Shown piece after piece: positions 39,602 to 49,956 of a DNA stretch of 64,000 bases; positions within the stretch are counted from its first letter, which is position 1; each line of letters begins with the position of its first letter. Origin of the DNA: CAWFLT01 sp963816795 (GTDB taxonomy: Bacteria > Acidobacteriota > Vicinamibacteria > Vicinamibacterales > SCN-69-37); the NCBI GenBank assembly GCA_963816795.1, contig CAWFLT010000014.1, forward strand, positions 928,611 to 992,610. Direction: 5' to 3'. Both the position numbers and the translations under genes were made by a program. The notes beneath the pieces are model-generated. The model saw only the letters and a list, made by a program, of their open reading frames with translations, made no database searches and was not told where the DNA came from.

Positions 39602-40021
39602 ATGCTGCTGCGACATGAAGGGTTCCGGCGCCTGTGCCAGGCCCGTGACTTGCTGCGTGAACTGCGGGATCCGTCGCCGTCGATCGCGGAGCTCGCGCGC
39701 GAGGTGCAGATCTCGCCGTTTCACTTCATCCGTCAATTCGAGGCGGTCTTCGGTGTCACACCGCATCAGTTTCGTATCCGAACGCGCGTCGAGGAGGCAA
39801 AGCGCCTCCTCGCTCTGGGAAACCATTCGGTGACCGACGTCTGCATGGAGGTCGGATTTTCGAGCCTGGGCAGCTTCAGCGTCCTCTTCACGCGGACCGT
39901 TGGGCAGGCGCCGTCTGCGTACCGGCGCCGGTTACGGGCCATGGCGCAGGTGCCCGGTTGCCTTCCCCCCGACATGACGCCGGGGTGCCTTTCTCTCATG
40001 AGCCGCCTGCCGCGGTTGTAA
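39602..40021 (+). CDS. AraC family transcriptional regulator, DNA-binding domain only
   Basis: A 139-residue protein consisting almost entirely of the AraC double helix-turn-helix: LLRELRDPSPSIAELAREVQ, ISPFHFIRQFEAVFGVTPHQ, VTDVCMEVGFSSLGSFSVLF and GQAPSAYRRR. No ligand-binding domain is present. A TATACA box at 39584-39589 lies 12 bases before the ATG, so the leader is very short. It precedes a VOC-family gene by 78 bases on the same strand, a common AraC-glyoxalase pairing that suggests local control. Confidence 0.88.
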   Translation: MLLRHEGFRRLCQARDLLRELRDPSPSIAELAREVQISPFHFIRQFEAVFGVTPHQFRIRTRVEEAKRLLALGNHSVTDVCMEVGFSSLGSFSVLFTRTVGQAPSAYRRRLRAMAQVPGCLPPDMTPGCLSLMSRLPRL

Positions 40022-40099
40022 CTCGTCCTCGCAATTTTCGAGAAGCGTGAGTGCCGCCATTTCCGGCACACTTCCTTTGGCTCCATCGAAGGAGGATTC

Positions 40100-40486
40100 A
40101 TGCGCATCAAGCTCACGAGCATCATGGTTGACGATCAGGACAAGGCGCTTCGGTTCTATACCGAGGTGCTGGGCTTCAGGACGAAGCACGACATTCCGGT
40201 CGGAGAGTACCGATGGATCACCGTCACTTCGCCCGAGGGGCCCGACGACCTCGAGCTCGCTCTGGAACCGAATGCCAATCCGGCCGGCAAGCAGTTTCAG
40301 GAAGCGATGTTTTCGCAGGGCATTCCGATCGCCGCGTTCGAAGTAACCGACATCGCCGGTGAATTTGCCCGGCTGACCGCTGAGGGGGTCGCGTTCACGC
40401 GGCAACCGATGGAGGCCGGGCCGGTGACGCTCGCTGTGTTTGCGGACACTTGCGGCAACTTGATTCAGCTGTACCAAAGCGGATAG
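40100..40486 (+). CDS. VOC family (glyoxalase/bleomycin resistance) protein
   Basis: The ATG at 40100 has GAAGGAGG 5 bases upstream. The 128-residue protein has the paired beta-alpha-beta-beta-beta layout: IMVDDQDKALRFYTEVLGFR at the N-terminus and AGPVTLAVFADTCGNLIQLY at the C-terminus, with a Glu in the LELALEP strand. Such proteins bind a metal and act as lyases, dioxygenases or binding proteins. The exact reaction is unknown. It is probably co-transcribed with the AraC gene before it. Confidence 0.9.
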   Translation: MRIKLTSIMVDDQDKALRFYTEVLGFRTKHDIPVGEYRWITVTSPEGPDDLELALEPNANPAGKQFQEAMFSQGIPIAAFEVTDIAGEFARLTAEGVAFTRQPMEAGPVTLAVFADTCGNLIQLYQSG

Positions 40487-40494
40487 GCCGCTCC

Positions 40495-40791
40495 TCAGTG
40501 CGCCTGGTCACTCGCCGATGCCGTTCGGTCGGGCGTCGGCTGCTCCTCGGCGGTGCGCTCGACCTCGATCGTGCAGTCGGTGGCGAGGGCCGCGATCGCG
40601 CCGACCGCGGCGAGCATGGGCGCGAACACGGCGCCGACGACGCCAATCGTCAGCGGAAACTCAGCAATGACGCGCTGGTTCTGGCGCACGCGTACGCGGC
40701 GGACGTTGCCCTCCGCGATGATCTCCTTCACTTTGTCGAGAACGGCGCCGCCCTTGGCCTCAATGGTTTCCCAGAACGTGTGTTCAGCCAT
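40495..40791 (-). CDS. DUF4342-like small protein
   Basis: From the ATG at 40791 the product has 98 residues: MAEHTFWETIEAKGGAVLDK, then VKEIIAEGNVRRVRVRQNQR, then a hydrophobic stretch (FPLTIGVVGAVFAPMLAAVG) that is long enough for one membrane segment or a buried helix. This is the DUF4342 pattern, whose function is unknown. The C-terminus is polar and low in complexity. It ends 8 bases from the VOC gene in convergent orientation. Confidence 0.75.
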   Translation of the reverse strand: MAEHTFWETIEAKGGAVLDKVKEIIAEGNVRRVRVRQNQRVIAEFPLTIGVVGAVFAPMLAAVGAIAALATDCTIEVERTAEEQPTPDRTASASDQAH

Positions 40792-40889
40792 GCTCGGTAT
40801 GACGTTGATCTGCGCCCGGTAGTTCACGGCGGCTGGCGAAGTATCTGGCTCGGACCTGAAGTGTGGAGCGGTGCTGCGGCGCCTCGCGG

Positions 40890-41444
40890 TCAGTCCCGGA
40901 TCTCGCGAATGACACGGCACGGGTTGCCCGCGGCGAAGACCCCGTCTGGAATGTCGCGCGTCACCACGCTCCCCGCTCCGATGACCGCGCGCGATCCGAT
41001 GTGGACGCCAGGCAGGATGATCGCGCCGCCGCCGACCCAGACGTCAGCGCCGATGTCGATCGGCTTGCCGAACTCTTCCCGCCGACGCTGTTCGGCGTTC
41101 ATCGGATGCATCGGCGTGTAGATTTGCACGGCCGGACCGAAGAGCGTGAAGTCACCGATTCGCACGTGGCAGACATCCAGGACGACGCAGTTGAAGTTGA
41201 AGAACACACGTTCGCCCAGCTCGATGTTGACGCCGTAGTCGCAGAAGAACGGCGGCTGCATCCACACGGTGTCTCCACCTTTGCCAAACAAATCGCGCAG
41301 GATGCGCCGCCGTTCTTCCTGCTGTCCCTCGCGAGTCGCGTTCAGCGCCTGGCAGAGATCCCGGGCGCGCTCACGCCCGACCACGAGCTCGCGATCGAAC
41401 GGGTCGTACATGTCCCCCGCCAGCATCTTCTGCTGTTCCGTCAT
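40890..41444 (-). CDS. Maltose/galactoside O-acetyltransferase family protein (left-handed beta-helix)
   Basis: Begins at ATG 41444 (MTEQQKMLAGDMYDPFDREL, the Maa N-terminal signature). The 184-residue product has hexapeptide repeats (FFCDYGVNIELGERVFFNFN, DIGADVWVGGGAIILPGVHI, GSRAVIGAGSVVTRDIPDGV) and the TPMHPMNAEQR loop with the catalytic His. It would transfer acetyl from acetyl-CoA to a sugar hydroxyl in the cytosol. Upstream in-frame codons to 41663 lack family resemblance and were left out. Confidence 0.93.
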   Translation of the reverse strand: MTEQQKMLAGDMYDPFDRELVVGRERARDLCQALNATREGQQEERRRILRDLFGKGGDTVWMQPPFFCDYGVNIELGERVFFNFNCVVLDVCHVRIGDFTLFGPAVQIYTPMHPMNAEQRRREEFGKPIDIGADVWVGGGAIILPGVHIGSRAVIGAGSVVTRDIPDGVFAAGNPCRVIREIRD

Positions 41445-41580
41445 CGACGCCTGCCCAGCCACATCGATCTCCTTCGCATAGACAGTAGCAGGACCGGCCG
41501 CGCAGCAGGACGGTTCATCAGCGCGCGAATTCAACGGTGCGCTCGAGTGCGCCGACATGATGTCGCGGCAGCGTTGAGTG

Positions 41581-44527
41581 CTAGCGTCCGCCGCGGGCCG
41601 GTCGCTCGATGAGCACGATGTCCGACTCCTCCTTCCAGCGATCGAAAAAGATTTCGCGGCCATCGGTGGAAATGTCGAAATCCTGAATCGCGAATTTCAG
41701 GTCGCTCAACGGCCGCTTCTCCCCCGTCAGCAGATCCAGCAGCCAGAAGTCGCGGTAGGAGATGTTGCCGTCCATGAACACCAGCTCGTGTTCCCCGCGA
41801 AAGACCAGCCGCCGTGCGCCACGCGTCAACTTCAGCTTGAGCGCCGGGATCTGCCGGGGCGTGCCATCGGCGTTGACGGCGAGCACGTTGAAGTTGGTGC
41901 CGACATCCGCGTCCGTGTAGACGAGGAATTCGCCGTTCGGTGACCAGGCGGGATCGGTCGCGTACCGCGACGTGACGAGCGGCTGCGGCGGGCCGCCGTC
42001 GACGGCGACGGGGAACTTGTACAGGTGGACTTGTCCGCTTTCGTGACTGACCCCGACTGCGACCCATCGGCCATCGGGCGACCAGGCCGGCGCGCCGCGT
42101 ACCTCGTACTCGCCGCTGATGGGCCGCGCGCCGCTGCCGTCCGCATTCATGACCCACAGACGAAGCTGTCCGCGCTGGCGGACGACGACCGCCAGATGGG
42201 TGCCGTCGCGCGTCACGACGGCGCCGGACACGGCCCGGCCTTCGCTCCCGTTCCAGACTTCCGCAGACTCGCCGCCGGTCACCTTCCAGATGGCATCGCG
42301 CCCGGCGCGCGGTGCGCGGTAGGTGAAAAACCCGGGCCCGACCTGCGGCGACGCACGGTTGGCGGTCGGCTGGATCATCGGCGAGACGTCGGACGCGGTG
42401 ACAGGCCGATCGGCGATCGGCAGCCGCCACAAACTGCTGGACGTCGATCGCACCAGGGTGGCCACGAGCCGCAGCCCATCGTCGCTCACCGCCAGCGACG
42501 CGTACTCTTCGAGGCCGCGGCTGATGCGGTGCGGCACGCGGCGCTCCACGTCCATCGCATAGATCCAGGGACCATAGCCGTTCGTCGTCCGTCGCGAGAT
42601 ACAGCAGGGTCCGATCGTCCAGCAGCGTGGGAAAACTGACGGCAGAGTCGTGACGGGTGATGCGCTCCGGCGCGCCGCCGGCGGAGGGGATGCGCCACAC
42701 GTCGCTCTTCTCCAGCGGCGGGCCTTTCACAAAGTAAATGAACCTGGCGTCAGGCGACCACACCGGATAATGGTTGTGCTGCCCCGACTGTCCGACAAGA
42801 ATCGGCCGGCCCGGCGTGGCGGCTTTCTCGCCGGCCGGGATGATGAACAGGGGATCGCCGCCGGTCGGCGGGTGATAGACAATCCATTTGCGATCGGGCG
42901 AAAAGTCCAGCTCCGAAATCGGCTCCTTCATCTTCAGAAACGGTTGAAGCGGCCCGCCCAAGGTCGGCACGGTCGACCCGGCATCGACCAGACCACCGCC
43001 CTCGTTGGAGTCCGTCCTGCGGCTCCACAACACGACCTGCGTGCCGTCAGGTATGAATCCGACCGTCCGGGTCGCGGGGTTGCGCAGTTCCGGCAGTCTG
43101 CCATTCGTCAGGTTGTAGTTGTAGCAGTGGGGAGTCGCGCCGATCTGGCAGACCCAGGCGTCCCAGACACCGCGTGCCTCCCGATCGGCAACGAACACGA
43201 CGAACTGTCCGTTGCGCGAGATGGCCGCGTGCTGTTCGGCGCCTTCGAAATCCGTCAACGGCGTAAACGTCGCCCCCTCGAACGGGTCCCGCCAGAAGAG
43301 CTCGGTCCGTTCCGCCAGTACCACATCGTCGAGGCGGCGCCGCCGATCAGGATCGCCGCGGCGGCGGCCCACCAGAGAACTGGGCTTACGCGTGACAGGC
43401 GCAATCGCAGGAACAGCGGCCGGTCGCAGGTCGGCAGCGAGTAATGACGCCGCTGATGCGGATAACGTCTCCTCGATCTCCAGGCGGGCGTCGCCGATGT
43501 CACGAAGACGGCGCGCCGCATCGCGCTCGAGACAACGGTGCAGCAGGCGCCGCACCGTCGCGGGCGTGCCGGCCGGCAGCGCGGACCAGTCCGGATCGCG
43601 CTCGACAATCCAGGCGGTGATGTCGACGCGCGTTTCGCCGGAAAATGCGGGCCGGCCCGCCAGCATCTCGTAGACGACGCAGCCGAAGGCCCAGATGTCG
43701 GCGCGCTTGTTGACCGCAGCACCGCGCGCCTGCTCGGGACTCATGTAGCCGGCCGTCCCTGCGATCACGCCTTCCCTGTCCTCGAACGTCAGCCCGGGCA
43801 ATCGCGACGGATCGGCGGCAGGGTCGTCACTCGCAAAAACCTTCGCCAGGCCGAAGTCCAGAACCTTGACGGCGCCATCGGGGGTGATCTTGATATTGGC
43901 CGGCTTCAGATCGCGGTGAATCACACCTTTCTCATGCGCAGCTTCGAGCGCTGCGGCGATGTCACGGGCGATCGTGAGCGCCGCCGCGATCGACGGGCGT
44001 GCCTCAGCAAGCCGCTCGGCCAGCGTCTTGCCTTCGACCAGCTCCAGCACGAGCGCGCGAATGCCGTCGACATCTTCGAGGCCATAAATCGCGCCGATGT
44101 GCGGATGATTGAGCGCCGCCAGAATCCGGGCCTCGCGCTCGAAGCGCGCCATCTGATCCGCGCCAGCCGACGCGGCGCTGGCGATCACCTTGATGGCGAC
44201 GTCGCGGCCGAGCTTGGTGTCACGCGCCCGGTACACCTCGCCCATGCCGCCCGCCCCGATGAGCGCCACGATCTCGTACTGGCCCAGCCGCCGGCCGGCG
44301 GCCAACGCTTCGCGGTGATCGTCGATGACCTCTGCCGCGATCTCGCCGAGCGACTGTTCGAGGAAGCCGTCCGCCCGGTCCGCATGCGCAAGCAGCGCCT
44401 CCACCTCGGTCCTGAGTGCGTCGTCGTCGCCGCACGCGGATGCCACGAACGCAGGGCGATCCGACGCCGCCAGCTCGAGCGCCGCGTCGCAGATGTCGTC
44501 AATACGGCGCCGGCGCGCGGAGTCCAT
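41581..44527 (-). CDS. Transmembrane Ser/Thr protein kinase with C-terminal WD40/TolB-like propeller (frame breaks)
   Basis: Starts at ATG 44527, overlapping the sigma stop as TGATG. After an N-terminal helical segment come the glycine loop IGAGGMGEVYRARD, VAIKVI, VIHRDLKPAN, VLDFGLAKV and YMSPEQARG. A transmembrane helix (VLWWAAAAAILIGGAASTMW) near 43320-43390 reads in another frame, so two compensating breaks flank it. The periplasmic part has propeller blades (FSPDRKWIVYHPP, WSPDARFIYFV). One more frame change near 42570 leads to the last blades (WSPDGRWVAVGV, WSPNGEFLVYTD) and the stop at 41581. The total is about 980 residues. It probably phosphorylates cytosolic targets in answer to an envelope signal. 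Confidence 0.87.
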
Positions 44528-45104
44528 CACGGATGCGTTCCCTGCAACGCACGGAGCAGCCAGAGTTTTGCGAGACGCCAGTCGCGCTTCACGGTATCCG
44601 CTGAGACGTCGAGGACGCTGGCGGTTTCCTCCACGGTGAGCCCGCCGAAGTAGCGCAGCTCGATCACGCGGCTCTTCCGCGGATCGACGGCCGCCAGCGC
44701 ATCGAGCGCGCGGTCGAGTTCGAGCACGTCGACGGACGGTCCTGGCGTCGCCGCCAGGCCATCGGTGAGCGTCACACGCCGCACCGAGCCGCCGCGCTTG
44801 CTGGTAGCCGCGCGACCGCGCGTGGTCCACGAGGACCCGGCGCATCAGCCGGGCTGACACGCCGATGAAGTGCGCCCGGTCCTGCCATCGGACGTCACGC
44901 GCGCCGGTCATCCGGATGAACGCCTCGTTGACGAGCGCCGTCGCCTGCAGCGTGTGGTCGCGCCGTTCGCGCGCCATGTACCGCACGCGCCAGCCGGCGC
45001 AGTTCCCCTTCCACGAGCGGGGTCAACTGCTGGAGCGCGCGGTCATCGCCGTCACCCCACGCCCGCAGCAACTCGGTTACTACCCCGGGAGGAGGCGCCG
45101 CCAT
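44527..45104 (-). CDS. ECF-type RNA polymerase sigma factor (two frame breaks)
   Basis: The ATG at 45104 starts MAAPPPGVVTELLRAWGDGD, with LTPLVEGELRRLA. After a frame change near 45000 come RYMARERRDHTLQATALVNE, AFIRMTGARD and LMRRVLVDHARSR. After another near 44820 comes region 4 (AVDPRKSRVIELRYFGGLTV, EETASVLDVSADTVKRDW). The joined length of about 190 residues is that of the acidobacterial ECF group found before kinases. Its stop overlaps the kinase start as TGATG, so translation is coupled. It is divergent from a haloperoxidase-like gene with 119 bases between starts; that gap should hold both promoters. Confidence 0.8.
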
Positions 45105-45223
45105 TGGTTTTTCGGTGGGCGAAGTATGGCACACCCTTCACCTTTTTCCGGCCGGTTCCCGCATTCACTCGTACGGGCGCCTCGAGCCCCAGAAAACCTG
45201 TTGATTCAGTTGAGGAGGGTCAC

Positions 45224-46583
45224 ATGCGGGGTCGTCTCTGGAACGACTGCTGTCATCGGAATCGTCCTGTCGGGTGCGATCGGCGTGATGCTTGCGCCAC
45301 CGGTCATGAGCGCCGGACCGGACCCGCGGTCCCGGGCATTGCGCGCATGTGAGGGGGGCCTGCCGGGCGATGAAAACCCCGATCAGGTGCTCGAGTGGAA
45401 TCAGATTTTCATCGACACACTGATCAACACGAATACGGCCAATTCCTCGAGCCAGCGGCTCGGCGCCATCGTGCACACGGCGATCTTCGATGCCTACAAC
45501 GGCGTGGAGAAACGCTACACACACCTCCTGGTCGAGCCCAACGCGCCTGCGGGCGCGTCGCGGCGGGCGGCCGTGGTGGCGGCGGCACACGGCGCACTCG
45601 TCGGCCTGTTTCCCTCGCAGGAGTCCGTGCTGGACGGTTACTACTCCGCGTCACTCGCAGCGCTCGGGGATGAAGGTGACGATGGCGGACAGTCGCGCGC
45701 ACGCGGGATCGAGTGGGGTGAGCAGGTCGCCGATGCCGTGCTGGCCTGGCGCGCCGCCGACGGATTCAACGTCAGCCGTCCGGCGTTCACCGGCGGCTTG
45801 GCGATCGGCCAGTGGCGGCCGACGCCGCCGGCCTTTGGCGCCATGAGCGCACAGGGCCTCGCCTTCACGCAGACATTCGTGCTCGAGGACAGCACGCAGT
45901 TTGCGCCGCCGTCGCCCCGTGGCCTGGCAACGCAGACCTACGCGGATGATTTCAACGAGGTCAAAGCGCTCGGCCGGCAGACCGGATCGACACGGACACC
46001 CGATCAGAGCGCGCTGGCCGTGTTCTGGGAAGGCAACGCGTCGGTCCACTGGAATCAGGCGGCCAATCAGATCGCGTGCGCGAACCATCTGTCGATGTCC
46101 GACAGCAACCGGCTGCTGGCCGTGCTGAACATCGCGATGGCCGATACTGCGTTTACCGTCTGGCGCGGCAAGCGCACCTTCGGCGCCGATCCCACCGAAG
46201 TCACGTGGCGGCCGGTGACGGCGATCCCGCTCGCGGATACCGACGGCAATGACGACACCGTTGCCGATCCTGACTGGCTGCCGCTCGTCACCACGCCATC
46301 GCACCCGGAGTATCCTGCGGGACACCCGGGTCAGAACGGCGCCGCCGCGGCGGTGCTGCTGGCTCACTTCGACGATGCCCAGATGTTCAGGCTGACGACG
46401 GCCGGGCAGCCGCCGCGGACGTACACGAGCGTGTCGGATGCCCGGTCCGACGGGAACAACGGCCGCGTGTGGGGCGGCATGCATTACCGGAGCACGGTCG
46501 TCATCAGCGACGCCATGGGCGAGGCGATCGCGCACTACGTCAACTCCGTCGCGATGCAGCGGGTGCATGGAAATGACCGGTAA
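45224..46583 (+). CDS. Exported vanadium-haloperoxidase-like / PAP2 superfamily protein (start region frame uncertain)
   Basis: GAGGAGGG at 45212-45219 points to the ATG at 45224, but that frame stops early. The coherent protein runs one frame over with a signal-like segment (AVIGIVLSGAIGVMLAPPVM then SAGPDP), so an indel just after the start is likely. The catalytic motifs of the acid phosphatase/haloperoxidase fold are recognisable: KRTFGADPTEVTWRP, SHPEYPAGHPGQNGA and GGMHYRSTVVISDAMG. About 450 residues, periplasmic or secreted. The exact reaction (halide oxidation or phosphate ester cleavage) is undecided. Its end overlaps the start of the TonB receptor gene by 11 bases, so both are translated from one message. 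Confidence 0.82.
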
Positions 46584-49383
46584 CGCCATACGACAACTGA
46601 TATCTCTCGCGGCCCTGGCAGCGTGCGCGCTGCCAGGCGCCGCGTCGGCGCAGGAGCTCACGGGCGTGCTGATCGGCACGGTGAAAGACGCACAAGGCGC
46701 GGTCATCGCGGGCGCCGCGGTGCGCGTCGAGTCCACCGCGCTCATCGGCGGCCGGGCCGACACGAAGACGAACGAGAAGGGCCAGCTGCGCTTCGCCGCG
46801 CTGCCCATCGGCGACTACACGCTCACGGTCGAGTCCCCGGGGTTCAAGGCGTCTCGCGTGCCGGACGTCCTCCGCATCGGCGCGGGCGCGACGCTGGAGC
46901 GCAACATCGTGCTCGAGCTCGCTGGCGTGGCCGCGTCCGTCGTGGTCAGGGGTTCGGGATCGCGGATTGACGTGCGCGACCCCGGCATCGGTGCACGTTT
47001 CGACCGCGACGATCTGAATGCGTTTCCGACGCGGCGCTTCAGCATGATCGATCCGATACGATCCGCGCCAGGCGTGTCCCCCACGTCACCGGCCAGTGGC
47101 TCGATCAACAGCGTGTCGATCTTCGGATCGGGCACCAACGAGAACACGTTCCAGATCGACGGCACCAACTTCACGTGCCCCTGCAGTGGCGAAGCGCGGT
47201 CCGAGCCCGGGGTCGACTTCATCCAGGAAGTGCAGGTTCGCTCGGTGGGCGCGTCAGCCGAGTTCGGGAACGCCCAGGGGGGCATCATCAACGTCATCAC
47301 CAGGCAGGGTGGGGACCTGTTCCGGTACGACGCGTCGTACTACGGCCAGTCGGCGGCGCTGACGAGCGGGCCCGTCCGCCGGCCCTACTCGGGCCCCGGG
47401 CAGCAGACGAGTACGTACGAGCGCGAGAAGTATCGCGATCTGACGGCCAACGCCGGCGGACCGGCGTGGCGCAACCGTCTCTGGTTTTTCGCCGGCTATC
47501 AGCATCTGCGCGACTACGACAGCCAGCCCGGCACGGACCCGGCCTTGCCGCGGACGTACGAGCAGGACAAGTTCTTCGGAAAACTCACGTGGCGGCTGTC
47601 GCCGACGCTCCGGCTCGTGCAGAGCTTTCACACGGAACGGTGGGTCAATCCGGAAATTCCCACCTACGTGAAGCCGCATGAGGCCACCCAGCGCCTGCAT
47701 GCCTCAGTCCCCGCGATGACGTTCGCCCATCTCACCCACACGTTGTCGTCGCGCACGGTGTGGGACGTTCGCGTCGGCCGCTTCGTCTACACGCGGCACG
47801 ACGATCCGAGCACCGGCGACGTGACGGTGCCGAGCCGCATCGATCGCGTCACGGAAATGATGAGCGGCGCGCCGCAGACGTTCGGCGGACTGAAACTGAT
47901 CAGGACCACCACCAAGGGCACGGTCGATCACTACCAGCCGGCGTTCCTCGGCGCCGACCACCACTGGCGTGCCGGCGGCCAGCTCGAGCGCGGCGAACAT
48001 CATCTCTCGACGATCATCCCGACGGGCACGCGGTACATAGACGACGGTCTCGCTGACTTCCGCGCGGTCTCCAGCGCACCGTCGATCGTCGGCGGCGTGT
48101 TTGTCACGGCGTCGGGGTTCGTCAGTCACGGGCTGACGATCGGCTCCGCGCTGACGATCAACTCCGGCGTGCGTTTCGATCACAGCCGTGCGATCAGCCA
48201 GGACCTGCGCGCCGTCGACGCGGAACGTCGCGAGACGGGCGACACGATTCAGGGACTGGGCCTGATGTACACGTGGAATGTGTGGTCGCCACGTTTCGGG
48301 TTCACACTCCGGCTGACTGACGACGGACGCACCGTGCTTCGCGGCAGTTTCGGCCGCTTCCATCAGGGCATGCTGACCGGCGAGCTCGCGCCCTTCCATC
48401 CCGGCGCGACACCCATCACGACGAGGCAGTACGAATCGGCGACCGAGGACTATACGCGCGAGATTTCCACCGTCGATCCGCTGCGCAACCTTCAGTACGA
48501 TCCGGAAACGCGGACGCCGTACACGGACGCCTGGTCCGTGGGCCTCGACCGCCAACTGGGCCGATCGCTCACCGTCGCGCTCGCGCTGGTGCACAAGCGC
48601 GGCGCTGATTTCATCGGCTGGACGGATATCCGCGGCCAGTATCGCGAGGAGACGCTGACGTTGCCGGACGGAACCCCCAACGTGCCCAACGGAACCAGCG
48701 TGCCGGTATTCGTACTGACGGGGACATCCGAACGGCTCTTCCAGCTCAGCAATCCGGCCGGATATTCGATGCACTACAGCGGGCTCGTGCTCGCGGCCGA
48801 GAGACGACGTGCCAACGGCTGGCAGGCGCACGCGTCGTACACGTGGTCAGCGACGACGGGGCTGCAGGCGTCGAGCGCGACCAGCGCGGCGGGCCCGCAG
48901 GTCAGCACGATTGCGTCCGCGCGCTATCTGACGTTCGGCCAGGATCCAAACACCCTGACGAACGCGAAGGGCCGGCTGCCGAACGATCGGCCGCACATGG
49001 TGCGTGTGATGGCCAGCGCCGATGTGCCGCGAACGGGTCTCGTGGCCGCGGCCAACGTCCGGCATTTCAGCGGCAAGCCGTGGGCGGCCTCGGTCATCTG
49101 GCCGCTGGGAGCGCCGCAGGGCGACGTCCGGATCCAGCTCGAGCAGCGCGGGCCGCGTCGCCTGTCCTCGCAGACGCTCGTGGACCTGCGCCTCTCGCGC
49201 CCGTTTGCCATCGGTACAGCCGCGCGCGTGGAACTGCTGCTCGACGTGTTCAATGTGTTCAATGACACGGCCGAGGAAGGCGTGGCCACCGACAACGTCC
49301 GCGCCGCAAACTTCGGTCAGCCGACGGTGTTTGTCGACCCGCGCAGGGCGATGATCGCCGCGAGGTTCTCGTTCGGGAAGTAG
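46573..49383 (+). CDS. TonB-dependent receptor (Oar-like) with N-terminal carboxypeptidase-regulatory-like domain
   Basis: Start at ATG 46573 (another ATG at 46567), inside the end of the haloperoxidase-like gene. A signal peptide (NAIRQLISLAALAACALPGA then ASAQ) leads to a beta-sandwich (GVLIGTVKDAQGAVIAGAAV, RFAALPIGDYTLTVE), a plug (NTFQIDGTNFTCPCSGEARS, FIQEVQVRSVGASAEFGNAQ) and a barrel ending in MIAARFSFGK. The plug holds a Cys-Pro-Cys pair. The 936-residue protein is an outer-membrane importer of unknown substrate. The overlap with the upstream gene suggests the two handle the same compound. The frame is intact. Confidence 0.92.
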   Translation: MTGNAIRQLISLAALAACALPGAASAQELTGVLIGTVKDAQGAVIAGAAVRVESTALIGGRADTKTNEKGQLRFAALPIGDYTLTVESPGFKASRVPDVLRIGAGATLERNIVLELAGVAASVVVRGSGSRIDVRDPGIGARFDRDDLNAFPTRRFSMIDPIRSAPGVSPTSPASGSINSVSIFGSGTNENTFQIDGTNFTCPCSGEARSEPGVDFIQEVQVRSVGASAEFGNAQGGIINVITRQGGDLFRYDASYYGQSAALTSGPVRRPYSGPGQQTSTYEREKYRDLTANAGGPAWRNRLWFFAGYQHLRDYDSQPGTDPALPRTYEQDKFFGKLTWRLSPTLRLVQSFHTERWVNPEIPTYVKPHEATQRLHASVPAMTFAHLTHTLSSRTVWDVRVGRFVYTRHDDPSTGDVTVPSRIDRVTEMMSGAPQTFGGLKLIRTTTKGTVDHYQPAFLGADHHWRAGGQLERGEHHLSTIIPTGTRYIDDGLADFRAVSSAPSIVGGVFVTASGFVSHGLTIGSALTINSGVRFDHSRAISQDLRAVDAERRETGDTIQGLGLMYTWNVWSPRFGFTLRLTDDGRTVLRGSFGRFHQGMLTGELAPFHPGATPITTRQYESATEDYTREISTVDPLRNLQYDPETRTPYTDAWSVGLDRQLGRSLTVALALVHKRGADFIGWTDIRGQYREETLTLPDGTPNVPNGTSVPVFVLTGTSERLFQLSNPAGYSMHYSGLVLAAERRRANGWQAHASYTWSATTGLQASSATSAAGPQVSTIASARYLTFGQDPNTLTNAKGRLPNDRPHMVRVMASADVPRTGLVAAANVRHFSGKPWAASVIWPLGAPQGDVRIQLEQRGPRRLSSQTLVDLRLSRPFAIGTAARVELLLDVFNVFNDTAEEGVATDNVRAANFGQPTVFVDPRRAMIAARFSFGK

Positions 49384-49404
49384 ACGGGCGATATTGCCCT
49401 CTTC

Positions 49405-49876
49405 CTAGGCACCGAATTGACGCAGGTGATGATCCGCATGACGGTAACTGAATCTGCCCCATTCCGCTGCCGACAGGGCGCCAAACAACGGATGGTCTCC
49501 TGAGAGCTGCGCTTCCGGACCACTGAACCGTTGAATCAGACCGTCGCAATTCATCGACGTCGCGCGCAAACTCGGTTGGACGAGTGCCGCCGATTTCCTG
49601 ATCGGCTTCCGGCACGGTCCTGACGCCCTGCGGCCATTTGACACTCGTGTGTATGGCCAGCCACCTGATCATGGTGCGCTCCCAGAGCGTACCAATGACT
49701 GACACCCGCCGGTCGCCCAGGGCCGCGCGACACGCATCGCTCAGATGACACACCATCTGGTGCGGAGTCATCCTGCCCCACTTGCGTTCGCTCCGCGGCG
49801 TGAGTGCCTCAATCCGTCGCAGGATTTCCGCCCGGGCTTCCGAATCCAACAGCGTCCCGTTTTTCCTCACAGCCAC
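49405..49876 (-). CDS. DUF1569 / DinB-like protein (one frame break)
   Basis: A GTG at 49876 follows GGGGGA by about 4 bases. The text AVRKNGTLLDSEARAEILRR, SERKWGRMTPHQMVCHLSDA and ACRAALGDRR is the DUF1569 N-terminus, including the His in the HQMVCHL helix. After a frame change near 49560 it ends FSGPEAQLSGDHPLFGALSA, EWGRFSYRHADHHLRQFGA, where the late HxDHHLRQF motif is the second metal-binding site of the DinB fold. The joined length is about 157 residues. The function is unknown; relatives may bind metals and small thiols. Confidence 0.8.
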
Positions 49877-49956
49877 GTGGTCCCCCAGCTCGCCGGCTGG
49901 CTTCTCGCCAGCACATTCGCCAAGCATGATCTTGAACGCATCCCGCGCCAGGACGA

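Noticed and set aside
47704..48831. A 375-codon minus-strand open frame
   Set aside because: It is a shadow of the second TonB receptor with no family resemblance.
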